29,271 nucleotides of DNA, from positions 1-29,271 of the forward strand of contig DKTP01000069.1 of the NCBI GenBank assembly GCA_002473085.1. Reading direction: 5' to 3'. Positions within the stretch are counted from its first letter, which is position 1, and the number at the start of each line of letters is the position of its first letter. Below, in pieces: positions 15,039 to 22,313 of the stretch. The stretch comes from Anaerolineales bacterium UBA7227. GTDB lineage: Bacteria > Chloroflexota > Anaerolineae > Anaerolineales > Villigracilaceae. A model generated the notes under the pieces. It ran no database searches. It saw nothing but the letters and a program-made list of their open reading frames with translations, and was not told the DNA's origin. A program made the translations under genes and the position numbers.

Positions 15039-16070
15039 ATGAGCAAATCTCCAGGTAACTTCCTCGCCTCGTTCTTCGAATTCATCCTGTCCCTCTTCGG
15101 GAAAAAAACCGCGCCCGCGCCCGTCCCGACTCCCGCGCCGCTCAAACCCGACAGCCCCGACGAGCCGGCCTCCGTCGCCGTCTGCAAAGTGGCGCTCATC
15201 ATCTACGACCCCATTATGGAAAACGGCCAGAAACTCTCGCAAAAGATGAACTGGTCCTCCCCCGACGACCTGGCCGCGGCTTGCGCGGCCGACCTCCTGC
15301 AATACAGTCACGGCATGGCGCGGGTGGACTTTGTCCAGCGCGTCGAAGTGGACGATTTCCCCGTCAAAGTGGACGGCTTCCGCTACACGCCGCAGACCTA
15401 CCTCGACGTGCTGCGCGGCGCGTCCCAGCCTCATCAGCCGCAGGACGCGGACTACGCGGCCATCCTCGCGCGGTTCAACATCCTGTCCAGAGTCGCGGGC
15501 GGCGAAATTGACGAAGTCTGGCTGTTCGCCTTCCCCAACGCGGGACTGTACGAATCCGTCATGGGCGGCGCGGGCGCGTTCTGGTGCAACGCCCCGCCGC
15601 TCAAGAGCGCCGCGGCCTGTCCGCGACGCTTCGTGGTGATGGGATTCAATTTCGAGCGAGGCGTCGGCGAGATGCTCGAATCGTACGGTCACCGCGCGGA
15701 GTCGATCATGCTCAAGACCTTCGAGCCGCTCACTGGCGAGGCCAACCTGTGGACGCGTTTCATCCGCTACGACAAGTCCGCGCCGGGCAGGGCCGCCGTC
15801 GGCAACATCCACTACGCGCCCAACAGCGAGCGCGACTACGACTGGAACAACCCGCGCCCGGTCTCCAGCGAATGTTACGACTGGCTGCTCAACTTCCCGA
15901 ATTTCAAAGGCGACGTCCGAACCGTCACCGCGGCGGAGTGGGGCAGCGGCAAAATCCGCCTGCATCACCAGTGGTGGATGAATCACATCCCGCACGCGGC
16001 GGGACGCAAAAACGGCATCCACAACAACTGGTGGCAATACATCGTCAACCCCAACAACGTAAGCGCGTAA
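15039..16070 (+). CDS. Conserved protein of unknown function, His/Trp-rich C-terminus
   Basis: A 343-aa protein. An amphipathic or weakly hydrophobic N-terminus (NFLASFFEFILSLFGKK) is followed by a Pro/Ala linker to about 45. The body has KVALIIYDPIMENGQKLSQ, EIDEVWLFAFPNAGLYES, GFNFERGVGEMLESYGHRAES, WTRFIRYDK, a VGNIHYAPNS block, and the aromatic end HHQWWMNHIPH...NNWWQYIVNP. The conserved His, Glu and Trp suggest an enzyme or ligand-binding fold. I have seen this pattern in bacterial hypotheticals but know no function. It lies 75 bp after the propeller protein on the same strand, without a terminator between them. The Shine-Dalgarno is weak (AGGGAA). Confidence 0.7.
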   Translation: MSKSPGNFLASFFEFILSLFGKKTAPAPVPTPAPLKPDSPDEPASVAVCKVALIIYDPIMENGQKLSQKMNWSSPDDLAAACAADLLQYSHGMARVDFVQRVEVDDFPVKVDGFRYTPQTYLDVLRGASQPHQPQDADYAAILARFNILSRVAGGEIDEVWLFAFPNAGLYESVMGGAGAFWCNAPPLKSAAACPRRFVVMGFNFERGVGEMLESYGHRAESIMLKTFEPLTGEANLWTRFIRYDKSAPGRAAVGNIHYAPNSERDYDWNNPRPVSSECYDWLLNFPNFKGDVRTVTAAEWGSGKIRLHHQWWMNHIPHAAGRKNGIHNNWWQYIVNPNNVSA

Positions 16071-16077
16071 AAACAAG

Positions 16078-16103
16078 TCCCCGCTTCCAGGCGGGGATTT
16101 TTT
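16078..16103. terminator. Bidirectional terminator between convergent genes
   Basis: TCCCCGC / GCGGGGA, 7-bp stem, with TTTTTT on the plus side. On the minus side the stem is followed by TTGTTTTT. It ends at the DDAH stop codon. Confidence 0.85.
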
Positions 16104-16868
16104 CTACGCTTCGAAGATCAGACTGCAACACGTGACGCCGCCCTCCGCCTTCGCCAGCTCGTCCGCCTCCACCGCGACGAGACGCGGGACAGCCGCTTCG
16201 AGACGCGTCCGCGTCGCCGCGAACGCGGCCGGGTAGACGACCGTCCCGCCGACCAGCAGCGCGTTGGCCGCGCCCGGTTCGGACGGGTCCACTTCGATAA
16301 AGTCAAACCCGCTGAAATATTTCTTCTCCACCCACGCGGGGTTGATGAGCAGAGTCCTTTCGCCGACGCGCGTCACCCCCGATTTCAAATGCAGGCAATC
16401 CGTGACGGGGACTCCAATCACCTCATAACCGAATGGCTGGAGCAATTCCCTCATCTGCTCCAGCGCGGACGCGTTGCTGCGGAGAGTCGCTCCCACGAAG
16501 ATTTTTCGTCCCGCTGTCAGCACGTCCCCGCCGTCCAGCGTCCCCGGCGGCTGGATTCGCAGCAGGCGGCGGTACGGCTCCAGCGCCCGCGCGATGGATT
16601 CCACCTCGGGTTTGCGCGAGTCCGCGCCGGGACGCGTCAGCAGGGCGACCTCGTCCAGCACGATGGCCGCGTCTTCCACGAAGACCGAGTCGGGCAGGTC
16701 CGGCTCCTCGGGCAGGGACAGGACTTCCAGCCCCAGCGCGCGCAGCGCGTCGCGATATTGTCCGTGCTGGGCGCGGGCGCGGTCCACGTCAATGGGCGCG
16801 CGCGCGAGATGGGTGAGCTCGCAATTCACGATCGAGCGGGAAACTTCACGGGTGATGGCGGTGAGCAT
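16104..16868 (-). CDS. Dimethylarginine dimethylaminohydrolase-type amidinohydrolase
   Basis: A 254-aa protein of the guanidino-group-modifying superfamily. It hydrolyses N-methylated arginines to citrulline and methylamine, or a related guanidino substrate. Features are DLPDSVFVEDAAIV (58-70), the acidic PPGTLDGGDVL (108-117, Asp115), His160 in CLHLKSGVT and the catalytic Cys in GGVTCCSL (247/248). Length and active-site spacing fit bacterial DDAH. The ATG at 16868 has AGGAG 6 nt upstream. It stands alone, between the bidirectional terminator and a palindromic repeat cluster. Arginine deiminase is the main alternative, but that family is longer. Confidence 0.9.
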   Translation of the reverse strand: MLTAITREVSRSIVNCELTHLARAPIDVDRARAQHGQYRDALRALGLEVLSLPEEPDLPDSVFVEDAAIVLDEVALLTRPGADSRKPEVESIARALEPYRRLLRIQPPGTLDGGDVLTAGRKIFVGATLRSNASALEQMRELLQPFGYEVIGVPVTDCLHLKSGVTRVGERTLLINPAWVEKKYFSGFDFIEVDPSEPGAANALLVGGTVVYPAAFAATRTRLEAAVPRLVAVEADELAKAEGGVTCCSLIFEA

Positions 16869-16895
16869 GACAATCTCCTGAAAAAAAGGCTTTTA

Positions 16896-16957
16896 GAGGA
16901 ATCCGAAAGTTCTACTTTCGGAGAGGCCATTTCCGAAGGAAAACTTCGGGAATCCGA
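16896..16957 (-). repeat. GGAATCC palindromic repeat pair between methyltransferase and DDAH genes
   Basis: CCGAAAGT-TCT-ACTTTCGG (16903-16921) and CCGAAG...CTTCGG (16933-16949), flanked by GGAATCC at the left and GGGAATCC at the right. Same family as 7265-7287 and 9601-9689. Confidence 0.7.
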
Positions 16958-16979
16958 CGCTGACAGGATTTGGCTGTGG

Positions 16980-17714
16980 CTATTTCCACACCTGATACAA
17001 CCCCAGCCTTCCCCCCTCCCCGTCCGAATAAAACGATTCTGCGATTTCAAATCCGCCCGCGCGCGCCAACTCTGCCAGTTCATCTTCGTTGAATTGATGC
17101 GCGTACCGCAGTCCCTCGCCGCCGCGGCGCCAGTCGAGGAGATAGTCGCCCGCGTCCACATCCGCGAGGGTCAGCCCGATCCGCTCCCAGGGTTGGACGC
17201 GGGCGCGCAGCCGCGCGCTGTTCAGGAATTGCCAGTTGGAATGGACGAAACGTCCGCCCGGCGCGAGCAGTTCGCGGACGGTTTGAAGGAGTTGCAGGCG
17301 CAGTTCGCGCGAGGGGATGTGATGGAGAGTGGCGAAGCAAGTAATCAACGACCAGCGAACCGACAACTGATGACTGATCACTGATAACTGATCACTGATT
17401 ACCGATAACTTCGTCAAATCCGCCTCCATGAATTTCGCGGAGAAACCTTCAGGCAGGGAACGCGCGTCGTGCAAAAGCGGCAGGCTGAAGTCCAGGCCGA
17501 GGTAGGGGCCGCGGTGACCGCGTCGGGCGAGGGCGCGCGCCAGTTCGCCGTTGCCGCAGCCGAGGTCGAGGATGGACGCGTCCCGCTCGAAGGTGGAGAG
17601 CAGGCGCGTCACGCCGGGTTGCAGTCGCCGGCGCGTGGCGGAGAAGTCCGCGCCGAAGCGGGCATAGAAGTCGCGGTTGAGTTGGACGAGCCGCGCAGCG
17701 GTGGTCGAATCCAT
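16980..17714 (-). CDS. Class I SAM-dependent methyltransferase with in-frame repeat
   Basis: A 244-aa methyltransferase. SAM-binding motif I is ILDLGCGNGELARAL (about 47-61), motif II YLGLDFS, motif IV LITCFATLHHIP and motif V LLAPGGRFVHSNW. The C-terminus (YAHQFNEDELAELARAGGF, GLYQVW) is typical of small-molecule or tRNA-type methyltransferases; the substrate is unknown. After MEADLT the protein carries KLSVISDQLSVISHQLSV, encoded by a 7-nt tandem array, directly before motif IV, where most relatives have a short turn. The start at 17714 is set by the TATAAT 6 nt upstream; a longer frame reaching 18542 overlaps cysH and is rejected. Confidence 0.85.
   Translation of the reverse strand: MDSTTAARLVQLNRDFYARFGADFSATRRRLQPGVTRLLSTFERDASILDLGCGNGELARALARRGHRGPYLGLDFSLPLLHDARSLPEGFSAKFMEADLTKLSVISDQLSVISHQLSVRWSLITCFATLHHIPSRELRLQLLQTVRELLAPGGRFVHSNWQFLNSARLRARVQPWERIGLTLADVDAGDYLLDWRRGGEGLRYAHQFNEDELAELARAGGFEIAESFYSDGEGGRLGLYQVWK
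17362..17411 (-). repeat. Heptamer array (ACTGATM) inside the methyltransferase gene
   Basis: Plus-strand units are AACTGAT, GACTGAT, CACTGAT, AACTGAT, CACTGAT, TACCGAT: six consecutive 7-mers. The array is read in frame in the gene as SVISDQL/SVISHQL. Confidence 0.8.
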
Positions 17715-17726
17715 GCTGAAATTATA
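17715..17726 (-). promoter_or_regulatory. Leaderless promoter -10 of the methyltransferase gene
   Basis: TATAAT (17726-17721, minus), then six bases TTCAGC, then ATG. It is only 5 bp from the opposing TATAAT of cysH. Confidence 0.6.
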
Positions 17727-17731
17727 ACGGT

Positions 17732-17744
17732 TATAATCATTGCC
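17732..17744 (+). promoter_or_regulatory. Leaderless promoter -10 of cysH
   Basis: TATAAT (17732-17737), then seven bases CATTGCC, then ATG. Any -35 must lie inside the methyltransferase coding sequence. Confidence 0.6.
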
Positions 17745-18461
17745 ATGTCTTTTACAGGTGACATTCAACAATTGGCCGAGGAGTTCGAGAGCCGCACGCC
17801 GCAGGAGATCTTGCAATGGGCGTTTGCCGAATTCGGCGACGACATCGCCATGAGTTCCTCGTTCCAGACGCAGTCCATGCCGCTGCTGCACATGGCAACC
17901 CGCCTCAAGCCCGACCTGCGGATCTTCTTCCTCGACACGGGCTATCATTTTTGGGAATCGCTCATCTTTTTGGTGCGCGTCGCCTCGGACTGGCAATTGA
18001 ACGTGGTGGACTTGAACCGCGATTCGCGCTGGGACGTGTTCGTGCGCCAAAACCTGCGCAACCTGCCGCTCGACGACCCGAACCTGTGCTGCTACATCCA
18101 CAAAGTCCAGCCGATGCAGAAGGCGGTGGCGGGACTGCGCGCCTGGATCACGGGCATCCGCCGCGACCAGACGGACGTCCGCGCGCAGGCGAAGATCCTG
18201 GAGGTGCAGGAGGACGGCCTCGTGAAGGTGAACCCGCTCCTCAACTGGACGAAGGCAGACGTTGCCGCGTACATCGAGGCGCACAACCTCCCCTCGCACC
18301 CGCTGACCGCCAAGGGCTATCGCTCCATCGGATGCGCGCCCTGCACCGTCGCGGTCGGCGCGGGCGACTCGGATCGCGCCGGACGTTGGGCCGGCCGCGG
18401 CAAAACCGAGTGCGGACTCCACACCGAGATGTTCAGGCAGAAGGAGTACGTGGTCTCGTAG
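17745..18461 (+). CDS. cysH: Adenylylsulfate / phosphoadenylylsulfate reductase
   Basis: A 238-aa enzyme of assimilatory sulfate reduction that makes sulfite from APS or PAPS. It has SSSFQTQSMPLLHM, the LDTGYHF motif, GIRRDQ, and ECGLH with catalytic Cys223. The cysteine pairs Cys115-Cys116 (NLCCYIHK) and Cys197/Cys200 (GCAPC) are the 4Fe-4S ligands of APS-reducing members (family knowledge), so APS is the likelier substrate. It starts at ATG 17745 with TATAAT 7 nt upstream and no Shine-Dalgarno. The last codons (EYVVS) and the TAG stop enter an 8-nt GTAGTCTC repeat. No other sulfur gene is adjacent. Confidence 0.94.
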   Translation: MSFTGDIQQLAEEFESRTPQEILQWAFAEFGDDIAMSSSFQTQSMPLLHMATRLKPDLRIFFLDTGYHFWESLIFLVRVASDWQLNVVDLNRDSRWDVFVRQNLRNLPLDDPNLCCYIHKVQPMQKAVAGLRAWITGIRRDQTDVRAQAKILEVQEDGLVKVNPLLNWTKADVAAYIEAHNLPSHPLTAKGYRSIGCAPCTVAVGAGDSDRAGRWAGRGKTECGLHTEMFRQKEYVVS

Positions 18462-18497
18462 TCTCGTAGTCTCGTGGTCTGATAGTCGCGCAGTCTG
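18450..18497 (+). repeat. 8-nt tandem array (AGTCTCGT) at the cysH 3' end
   Basis: Units AGTCTCGT, AGTCTCGT, GGTCTGAT, AGTCGCGC, AGTCTGTA follow each other with period 8. The first TAG is the cysH stop. The unit matches the AGTCTGAT repeats in the metK riboswitch. Confidence 0.75.
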
Positions 18498-18533
18498 TAT
18501 TGTGTATTTGACATTTTGCTTTCTGTCATCGCC

Positions 18534-18566
18534 AGTCGCCAATTACCAATTACCAATCGTCAATCG
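18534..18566 (+). repeat. Heptamer array (CCAATTA) upstream of elp3
   Basis: GTCGCCAATTACCAATTACC followed by AATCGTCAATCG: two perfect 7-nt units with decaying flanks. It shares its unit with the array at 11390-11412. It lies 18 bp before the elp3 ATG. Confidence 0.7.
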
Positions 18567-18583
18567 AAAACCTGAAACCTTAA

Positions 18584-20236
18584 ATGTCCAGAGAAGCCTG
18601 GCTTGCCGCCAATACCCTCACCCCTGAAAAGATCGCCGTCGCCCGCCGCGTGGTGGATGACGTCCGCGCGGGACGCGACCTCGGCGACAGTCTGCGCGCG
18701 CACGCCTCGAAGTCGGGCGGGACGCTGGGCAAGTCCTTCCTCGTCGCCGCGTACAAAGAGATGGTCGCGGACGGGAGCATCGAAGCCGACGTCTCGCTCT
18801 TCGACAAACTACGCATGAAGCCTGTGCGGACGCTCTCTGGCGTGACCACCGTCACCGTGTTGACCAAGCCGTATCCCTGCCCGGGCAAGTGCATCTTCTG
18901 TCCCACCGACGTGCGAATGCCGAAGAGCTACCTGCCCGACGAACCTGGCGCCATGCGCGGCGTGGAGCATGACTTCGACCCATACGCGCAAGTCCGCTCG
19001 CGGCTGACTCAACTGGAGACGCTCGGTCATCCCACCGACAAGATCGAACTGCTCATCCTCGGCGGGACGTGGAGCTCGTACCGGCGCGATTACCAGGAAT
19101 GGTTCGTGGCGCGCTGCTTCGACGCCATGAACGGCACAGACGATCTATCCGCAGATTTGACGGCTTACGCGGAACATAGAAAGGGAACTCCGCCGAATCG
19201 GCGCGACCTGGGGGCGATCCACGCGGCGAACGAATCCGCTCCGCGCCGCAACGTCGGCCTCGTGGTGGAGACGCGTCCCGACGAGATCACCCCCGACGAG
19301 TTGCGCTGGTTCCGCCGCCTCGGCGTGACGAAAGTGCAGCTGGGCGCGCAAAGCCTCGACGACCACATCCTCGAGATCAACAAACGCGGACACGACGCGG
19401 CGGCCACTCACCGCGCCGTCTCGCTCCTGCGCGCCGCGGGGTTCAAGATCGTCCTGCACTGGATGCCCAACCTGCTCGGCGCGACGCCCGAATCCGACCG
19501 CGCCGACTTCGCCAAACTCTGGCAGGGACTTTGCCCCGACGAGATCAAGATCTATCCAAACCAATTGCTCGCCAACGCGGAATTGTACGAGTACTGGCAG
19601 CGCGGCGAGTTCCAGCCATACTCCACGCGGCAGCTGATCGACCTGATCGCGGACATCAAACCGTCCATCCCGCGCTACTGCCGCGTCAACCGCATCATCC
19701 GCGACATCCCGTCCACGCGCGTCGTCGAGGGGAATCGGCGAACCTCTCTGCGGCAGGACGTCCACATCGAGATGAAGAAGCGCGGGACGCGTTGCGAGTG
19801 CATTCGCTGCCGCGAGGTGCGCGGGAAGAGCGTCAACCCCGAATCTCTGCGGCTGGACGACCAGGTCTACCGGACCGATTCCGCCGAGGAGCATTTCATC
19901 TCGTTCGTCACGCCCGATGATAGAATAGCGGGCTTCATCAGGCTGTCGCTGCCGAATGAAAACTCTCCCGCGACGGGACTTTCTGATCTGGATGGCGCGG
20001 CGTTGATCCGTGAAGTGCATGTGTACGGACAGTCCCTCCCCGTCGGCGCGGACCGCGCGGGAGCCGCGCAGCACGCGGGTCTGGGATCCCGGCTCCTCGT
20101 CGAGGCGGAAGCGGCGGCGCGGGCGCGCGGGTTCGACCAGATCGCGGTCATCTCGGCGGTCGGGACGCGCGGCTACTACCTCCAGCGCGGGTACCAGCGC
20201 GGCGAGTTCTATCTGGTAAAACCTTTGTCTGGATAG
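18584..20236 (+). CDS. elp3: Elp3-family radical SAM / GNAT tRNA-modifying enzyme
   Basis: A 550-aa protein of the Elp3 type, which builds the carboxymethyl group on wobble uridine of tRNA using acetyl-CoA and SAM radical chemistry. The radical SAM domain carries cysteines 99, 103 and 106 (CPGKCIFC, CX3CX2C), followed by PKSYLPDEPGAMRG, LGGTWSSY, ETRPDEI and VQLGAQSLDDHIL. A Cys pair in RCECIRC follows about residue 405. The C-terminal GNAT domain (about 465-550) has REVHVYG, GLGSRLLVEAEAAARARGFDQIAVIS and RGYYLQRGYQ. The Shine-Dalgarno is poor. Bacteria with Elp3 lack the other Elongator subunits (family knowledge); none is seen here. Confidence 0.93.
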   Translation: MSREAWLAANTLTPEKIAVARRVVDDVRAGRDLGDSLRAHASKSGGTLGKSFLVAAYKEMVADGSIEADVSLFDKLRMKPVRTLSGVTTVTVLTKPYPCPGKCIFCPTDVRMPKSYLPDEPGAMRGVEHDFDPYAQVRSRLTQLETLGHPTDKIELLILGGTWSSYRRDYQEWFVARCFDAMNGTDDLSADLTAYAEHRKGTPPNRRDLGAIHAANESAPRRNVGLVVETRPDEITPDELRWFRRLGVTKVQLGAQSLDDHILEINKRGHDAAATHRAVSLLRAAGFKIVLHWMPNLLGATPESDRADFAKLWQGLCPDEIKIYPNQLLANAELYEYWQRGEFQPYSTRQLIDLIADIKPSIPRYCRVNRIIRDIPSTRVVEGNRRTSLRQDVHIEMKKRGTRCECIRCREVRGKSVNPESLRLDDQVYRTDSAEEHFISFVTPDDRIAGFIRLSLPNENSPATGLSDLDGAALIREVHVYGQSLPVGADRAGAAQHAGLGSRLLVEAEAAARARGFDQIAVISAVGTRGYYLQRGYQRGEFYLVKPLSG

Positions 20237-20241
20237 TCGAA

Positions 20242-20268
20242 AAGCCGGGTTTCCCGGAAGCCCGGCTT
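20242..20268 (+). repeat. Strong hairpin between elp3 and the chromate transporter
   Basis: AAGCCGGG pairs with CCCGGCTT around TTTCCCGGAAG. There is no T-tract, and it ends 13 nt before the next ATG. It may be a dispersed repeat, a weak terminator or an mRNA processing signal. Confidence 0.5.
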
Positions 20269-20281
20269 CCATTGAACTGAA

Positions 20282-20803
20282 ATGAACATCTACCTCGAAC
20301 TCTTTCTGACCTTTCTTAAAATAAACCTGCTCAGCACGTCTGGCCCCGCTTCGGTGGGACTGATCTACACCGAAATGGTGGAGCGTCTCGGCTTGATCAC
20401 CAACGCGCAGTATGTGCAGGCGGTGGGATTCGCCTCCGTCCTGCCCGGCTCGGACGCGTTGCAAATGGCGATGTACATCGGCTATAACGCCGGCGGGATT
20501 CCCGGCGGGCTGATCGCGCTGCTGGCCTCCATTCTGCCTCCCACCATTATCATCCTCGCCGTGGTCGCCCTCCTGCACCGCATCCGCCGCGGGGCCTGGG
20601 TGGGCAGTTTCATCGAGGGACTCACGCCCGCCATTGTGATGGTGATCCTGTTCGCGGCCTGGAAGATCTTCCAAAACGGCGGCGAGACCGGCTGGCGGGG
20701 CTGGCTGCTCGGCGGGGTGAGTCTGGTGGCGCTGTTCCTCAACGCGCCGGAGCGCCTCGTGGTTTTGGCGGCGGCGATCCTGGGAGCGTTCATTTTCTCA
20801 TGA
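20282..20803 (+). CDS. Half-size chromate transporter subunit 1
   Basis: A 173-aa membrane protein of the CHR family. It has LFLTFLKINLLSTSGPASVGLIYTEMVE, AVGFASVLPGSDALQMAMYIGY, GGIPGGLIALLASILPPTIII and four to six hydrophobic segments. The motif order matches one ChrA half-domain. Short-chain CHR proteins work as pairs inserted in opposite orientation to export chromate (family knowledge), though some CHR proteins carry other anions. Its stop overlaps the next start (ATGA), so the two halves are coupled. No obvious Shine-Dalgarno. Confidence 0.87.
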   Translation: MNIYLELFLTFLKINLLSTSGPASVGLIYTEMVERLGLITNAQYVQAVGFASVLPGSDALQMAMYIGYNAGGIPGGLIALLASILPPTIIILAVVALLHRIRRGAWVGSFIEGLTPAIVMVILFAAWKIFQNGGETGWRGWLLGGVSLVALFLNAPERLVVLAAAILGAFIFS

Positions 20804-21339
20804 AAGCGCCGTCCAAAGTCTCTATCTGGGGGAAACTGCTGTGGATGTTCCTGAAGGTGAACCTGCTCTCGCCTTCGGGGCCGGCTTCCATTGGCCTGCT
20901 CTACAAGGAGGCGGTCGGTTCGATCATGACCGAGGAGCGTTTCGTCGAAGCGGTGGGCTTCTCGAACGTGCTGCCCGGCAGCGAGGCGCTCAAACTTGCC
21001 ATGTTCGTGGGCCATGCGGCGGGCGGGATTCCCGGCGTGCTGGCTGCCCTGCTCGGCGCGGTCCTGCCTCCCACCGTGATGATGCTGGTGGTGGCCTTCG
21101 CGCTCCAGCAATTCCAACAGGAGAGTTGGATGAAGGGGTTTGTGGCGGGGATGAGTCCCGCTGTGGCGGCCTTGATGGTCGCGGTGGCGTGGCAACTCGC
21201 GCGCGCCACCCGCGCCAAAAAGATCACCAAACGTTTCCTCCTGATCGCCGCGTTGAGCGGCGCGGCCCTCGCGCTGAACGCGCCCTCGCCTCTCGTCCTG
21301 CTGGGCGCGGGAGCGCTGGGCGTCATCCTCTATCGGTAG
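20800..21339 (+). CDS. Half-size chromate transporter subunit 2
   Basis: A 179-aa paralogue of the preceding gene: LLWMFLKVNLLSPSGPASIGLLYKEAVG, EAVGFSNVLPGSEALKLAMFVGHAAGGIPGVLAALLGAVLPPTVM. It starts in a 4-nt overlap with subunit 1 and its TAG is directly followed by the universal stress protein start region. More basic loops (ATRAKKITKRF) than subunit 1 suggest the opposite topology expected for CHR pairs. Confidence 0.87.
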   Translation: MKAPSKVSIWGKLLWMFLKVNLLSPSGPASIGLLYKEAVGSIMTEERFVEAVGFSNVLPGSEALKLAMFVGHAAGGIPGVLAALLGAVLPPTVMMLVVAFALQQFQQESWMKGFVAGMSPAVAALMVAVAWQLARATRAKKITKRFLLIAALSGAALALNAPSPLVLLGAGALGVILYR

Positions 21340-21345
21340 GTGGAT

Positions 21346-22197
21346 ATGATTTCAGAGATTTTGATCTTCACCAACGGAAACGCGACGACTTTTCCCGCCG
21401 TCACGTACGGAGCCTGGCTGGGCGCCTTGCTGCAGACCTCTGTGCGGCTGGTCGGCCTCGACGAGGACCCGTCCCCCTCGCGCATTGACGAGGAGACGCA
21501 TCCCCTCGAGGCGGTCTTTGCCCGGGCGGTGGAGGCCTTCAAGCAGGCCGGGGCCGAGTATGCGCTCGAAGTCGTGCAGGGACAGGCGGAGAACGCCATC
21601 CCGGCCTATGTCCAGGGAAAGGAAACGCTGGCGCTGATGGGCCCGCTGGGGCGTCCACCGTTGAAACGCCTGCTGGCAGGACGCTCCTTCCGCCACATCA
21701 TGGAGCATGTCGCCGCGCCGATTCTCTACGTTCCGCAGGCCCGCCTGCCGTTGAAGCGAGTCCTGGTCTGCCTGGGCGGGCTGGGCTACGAAGAGACCGC
21801 CAGGAGCCTCGGCACACGGATCATGCTGGCGGCCCGGGCCGAAGCCACCCTGCTGACGGTCGTCCCGCCGATTGATCTCGATTACCCCGAAGCGCGGCAG
21901 GTCGGCGAAAACTGGCAGAGCCTCCTCGACACCGACACGATGATCGGGAAGAATCTGCGCCGCAGCCTGGAGGTTGCGCGGGCGGCCGGGCTGACGGCTT
22001 CCATCAAGATTCGCAATGGGAGCGTGGTGGAGGAGATCCAGGCCGAGGTGAAAGAGGGGAATTACGATCTCTTGTGCATGGGCTCGCCCCGCAGTTCGAA
22101 CGCGCTGCGGCAGCTCTACACTCCCAACGTCACCGCCGAGATCGCGGAGATGGACCTCGCGCCGCTGTTGACGGCGCGCTACGCCAGGCCAGAGTGA
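21346..22197 (+). CDS. Two-domain universal stress protein
   Basis: A 283-aa cytoplasmic protein with tandem UspA folds. Domain 1 (about 1-132) ends in LALMGPLGRPPLKRLLAGRS...HVAAPILYVP. Domain 2 (about 133-280) begins PLKRVLVCLGGLGYEETA and has DLLCMGSPRSSNALRQLY. The usual ATP-binding GxxGxxxxxxxGS loop is only partly kept (MGSPRSSNALRQL). The ATG at 21346 has GGTGG just upstream; GTG at 21340, abutting the transporter stop, is an alternative. Co-transcription with the chromate transporter pair suggests a shared stress or anion response (inference). Confidence 0.85.
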   Translation: MISEILIFTNGNATTFPAVTYGAWLGALLQTSVRLVGLDEDPSPSRIDEETHPLEAVFARAVEAFKQAGAEYALEVVQGQAENAIPAYVQGKETLALMGPLGRPPLKRLLAGRSFRHIMEHVAAPILYVPQARLPLKRVLVCLGGLGYEETARSLGTRIMLAARAEATLLTVVPPIDLDYPEARQVGENWQSLLDTDTMIGKNLRRSLEVARAAGLTASIKIRNGSVVEEIQAEVKEGNYDLLCMGSPRSSNALRQLYTPNVTAEIAEMDLAPLLTARYARPE

Positions 22198-22266
22198 CCG
22201 TTTGCCGCGCCCGGTAAACGCGGCGCCGCCTCCGCGCGGCTGCTTCGTCCCGCAAGGCATGTTAAA

Positions 22267-22298
22267 AAGACATCCATCCTGTTTCGGATGGATGTCTT
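22267..22298. terminator. Bidirectional terminator between convergent operons
   Basis: A 13-bp perfect stem AAGACATCCATCC / GGATGGATGTCTT with a 6-nt loop. AAAAA precedes it on the plus strand, so the minus transcript ends in TTTTT; the plus side has TTCTCATTT. Confidence 0.85.
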
Positions 22299-22313
22299 CT
22301 CATTTGACCTCGT

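Noticed and set aside
16980..18542. A 520-aa methyltransferase fusion protein
   Set aside because: The extra N-terminal part is the antisense of cysH; the promoter and ATG at 17714 fit the normal methyltransferase length.
17362..18566. Tandem arrays considered as CRISPR
   Set aside because: Units are 7-8 nt with no unique spacers and no cas genes nearby.
19145..20674. A 509-codon minus-strand frame
   Set aside because: It covers elp3 and part of the chromate transporter on the opposite strand and shows only shadow composition.
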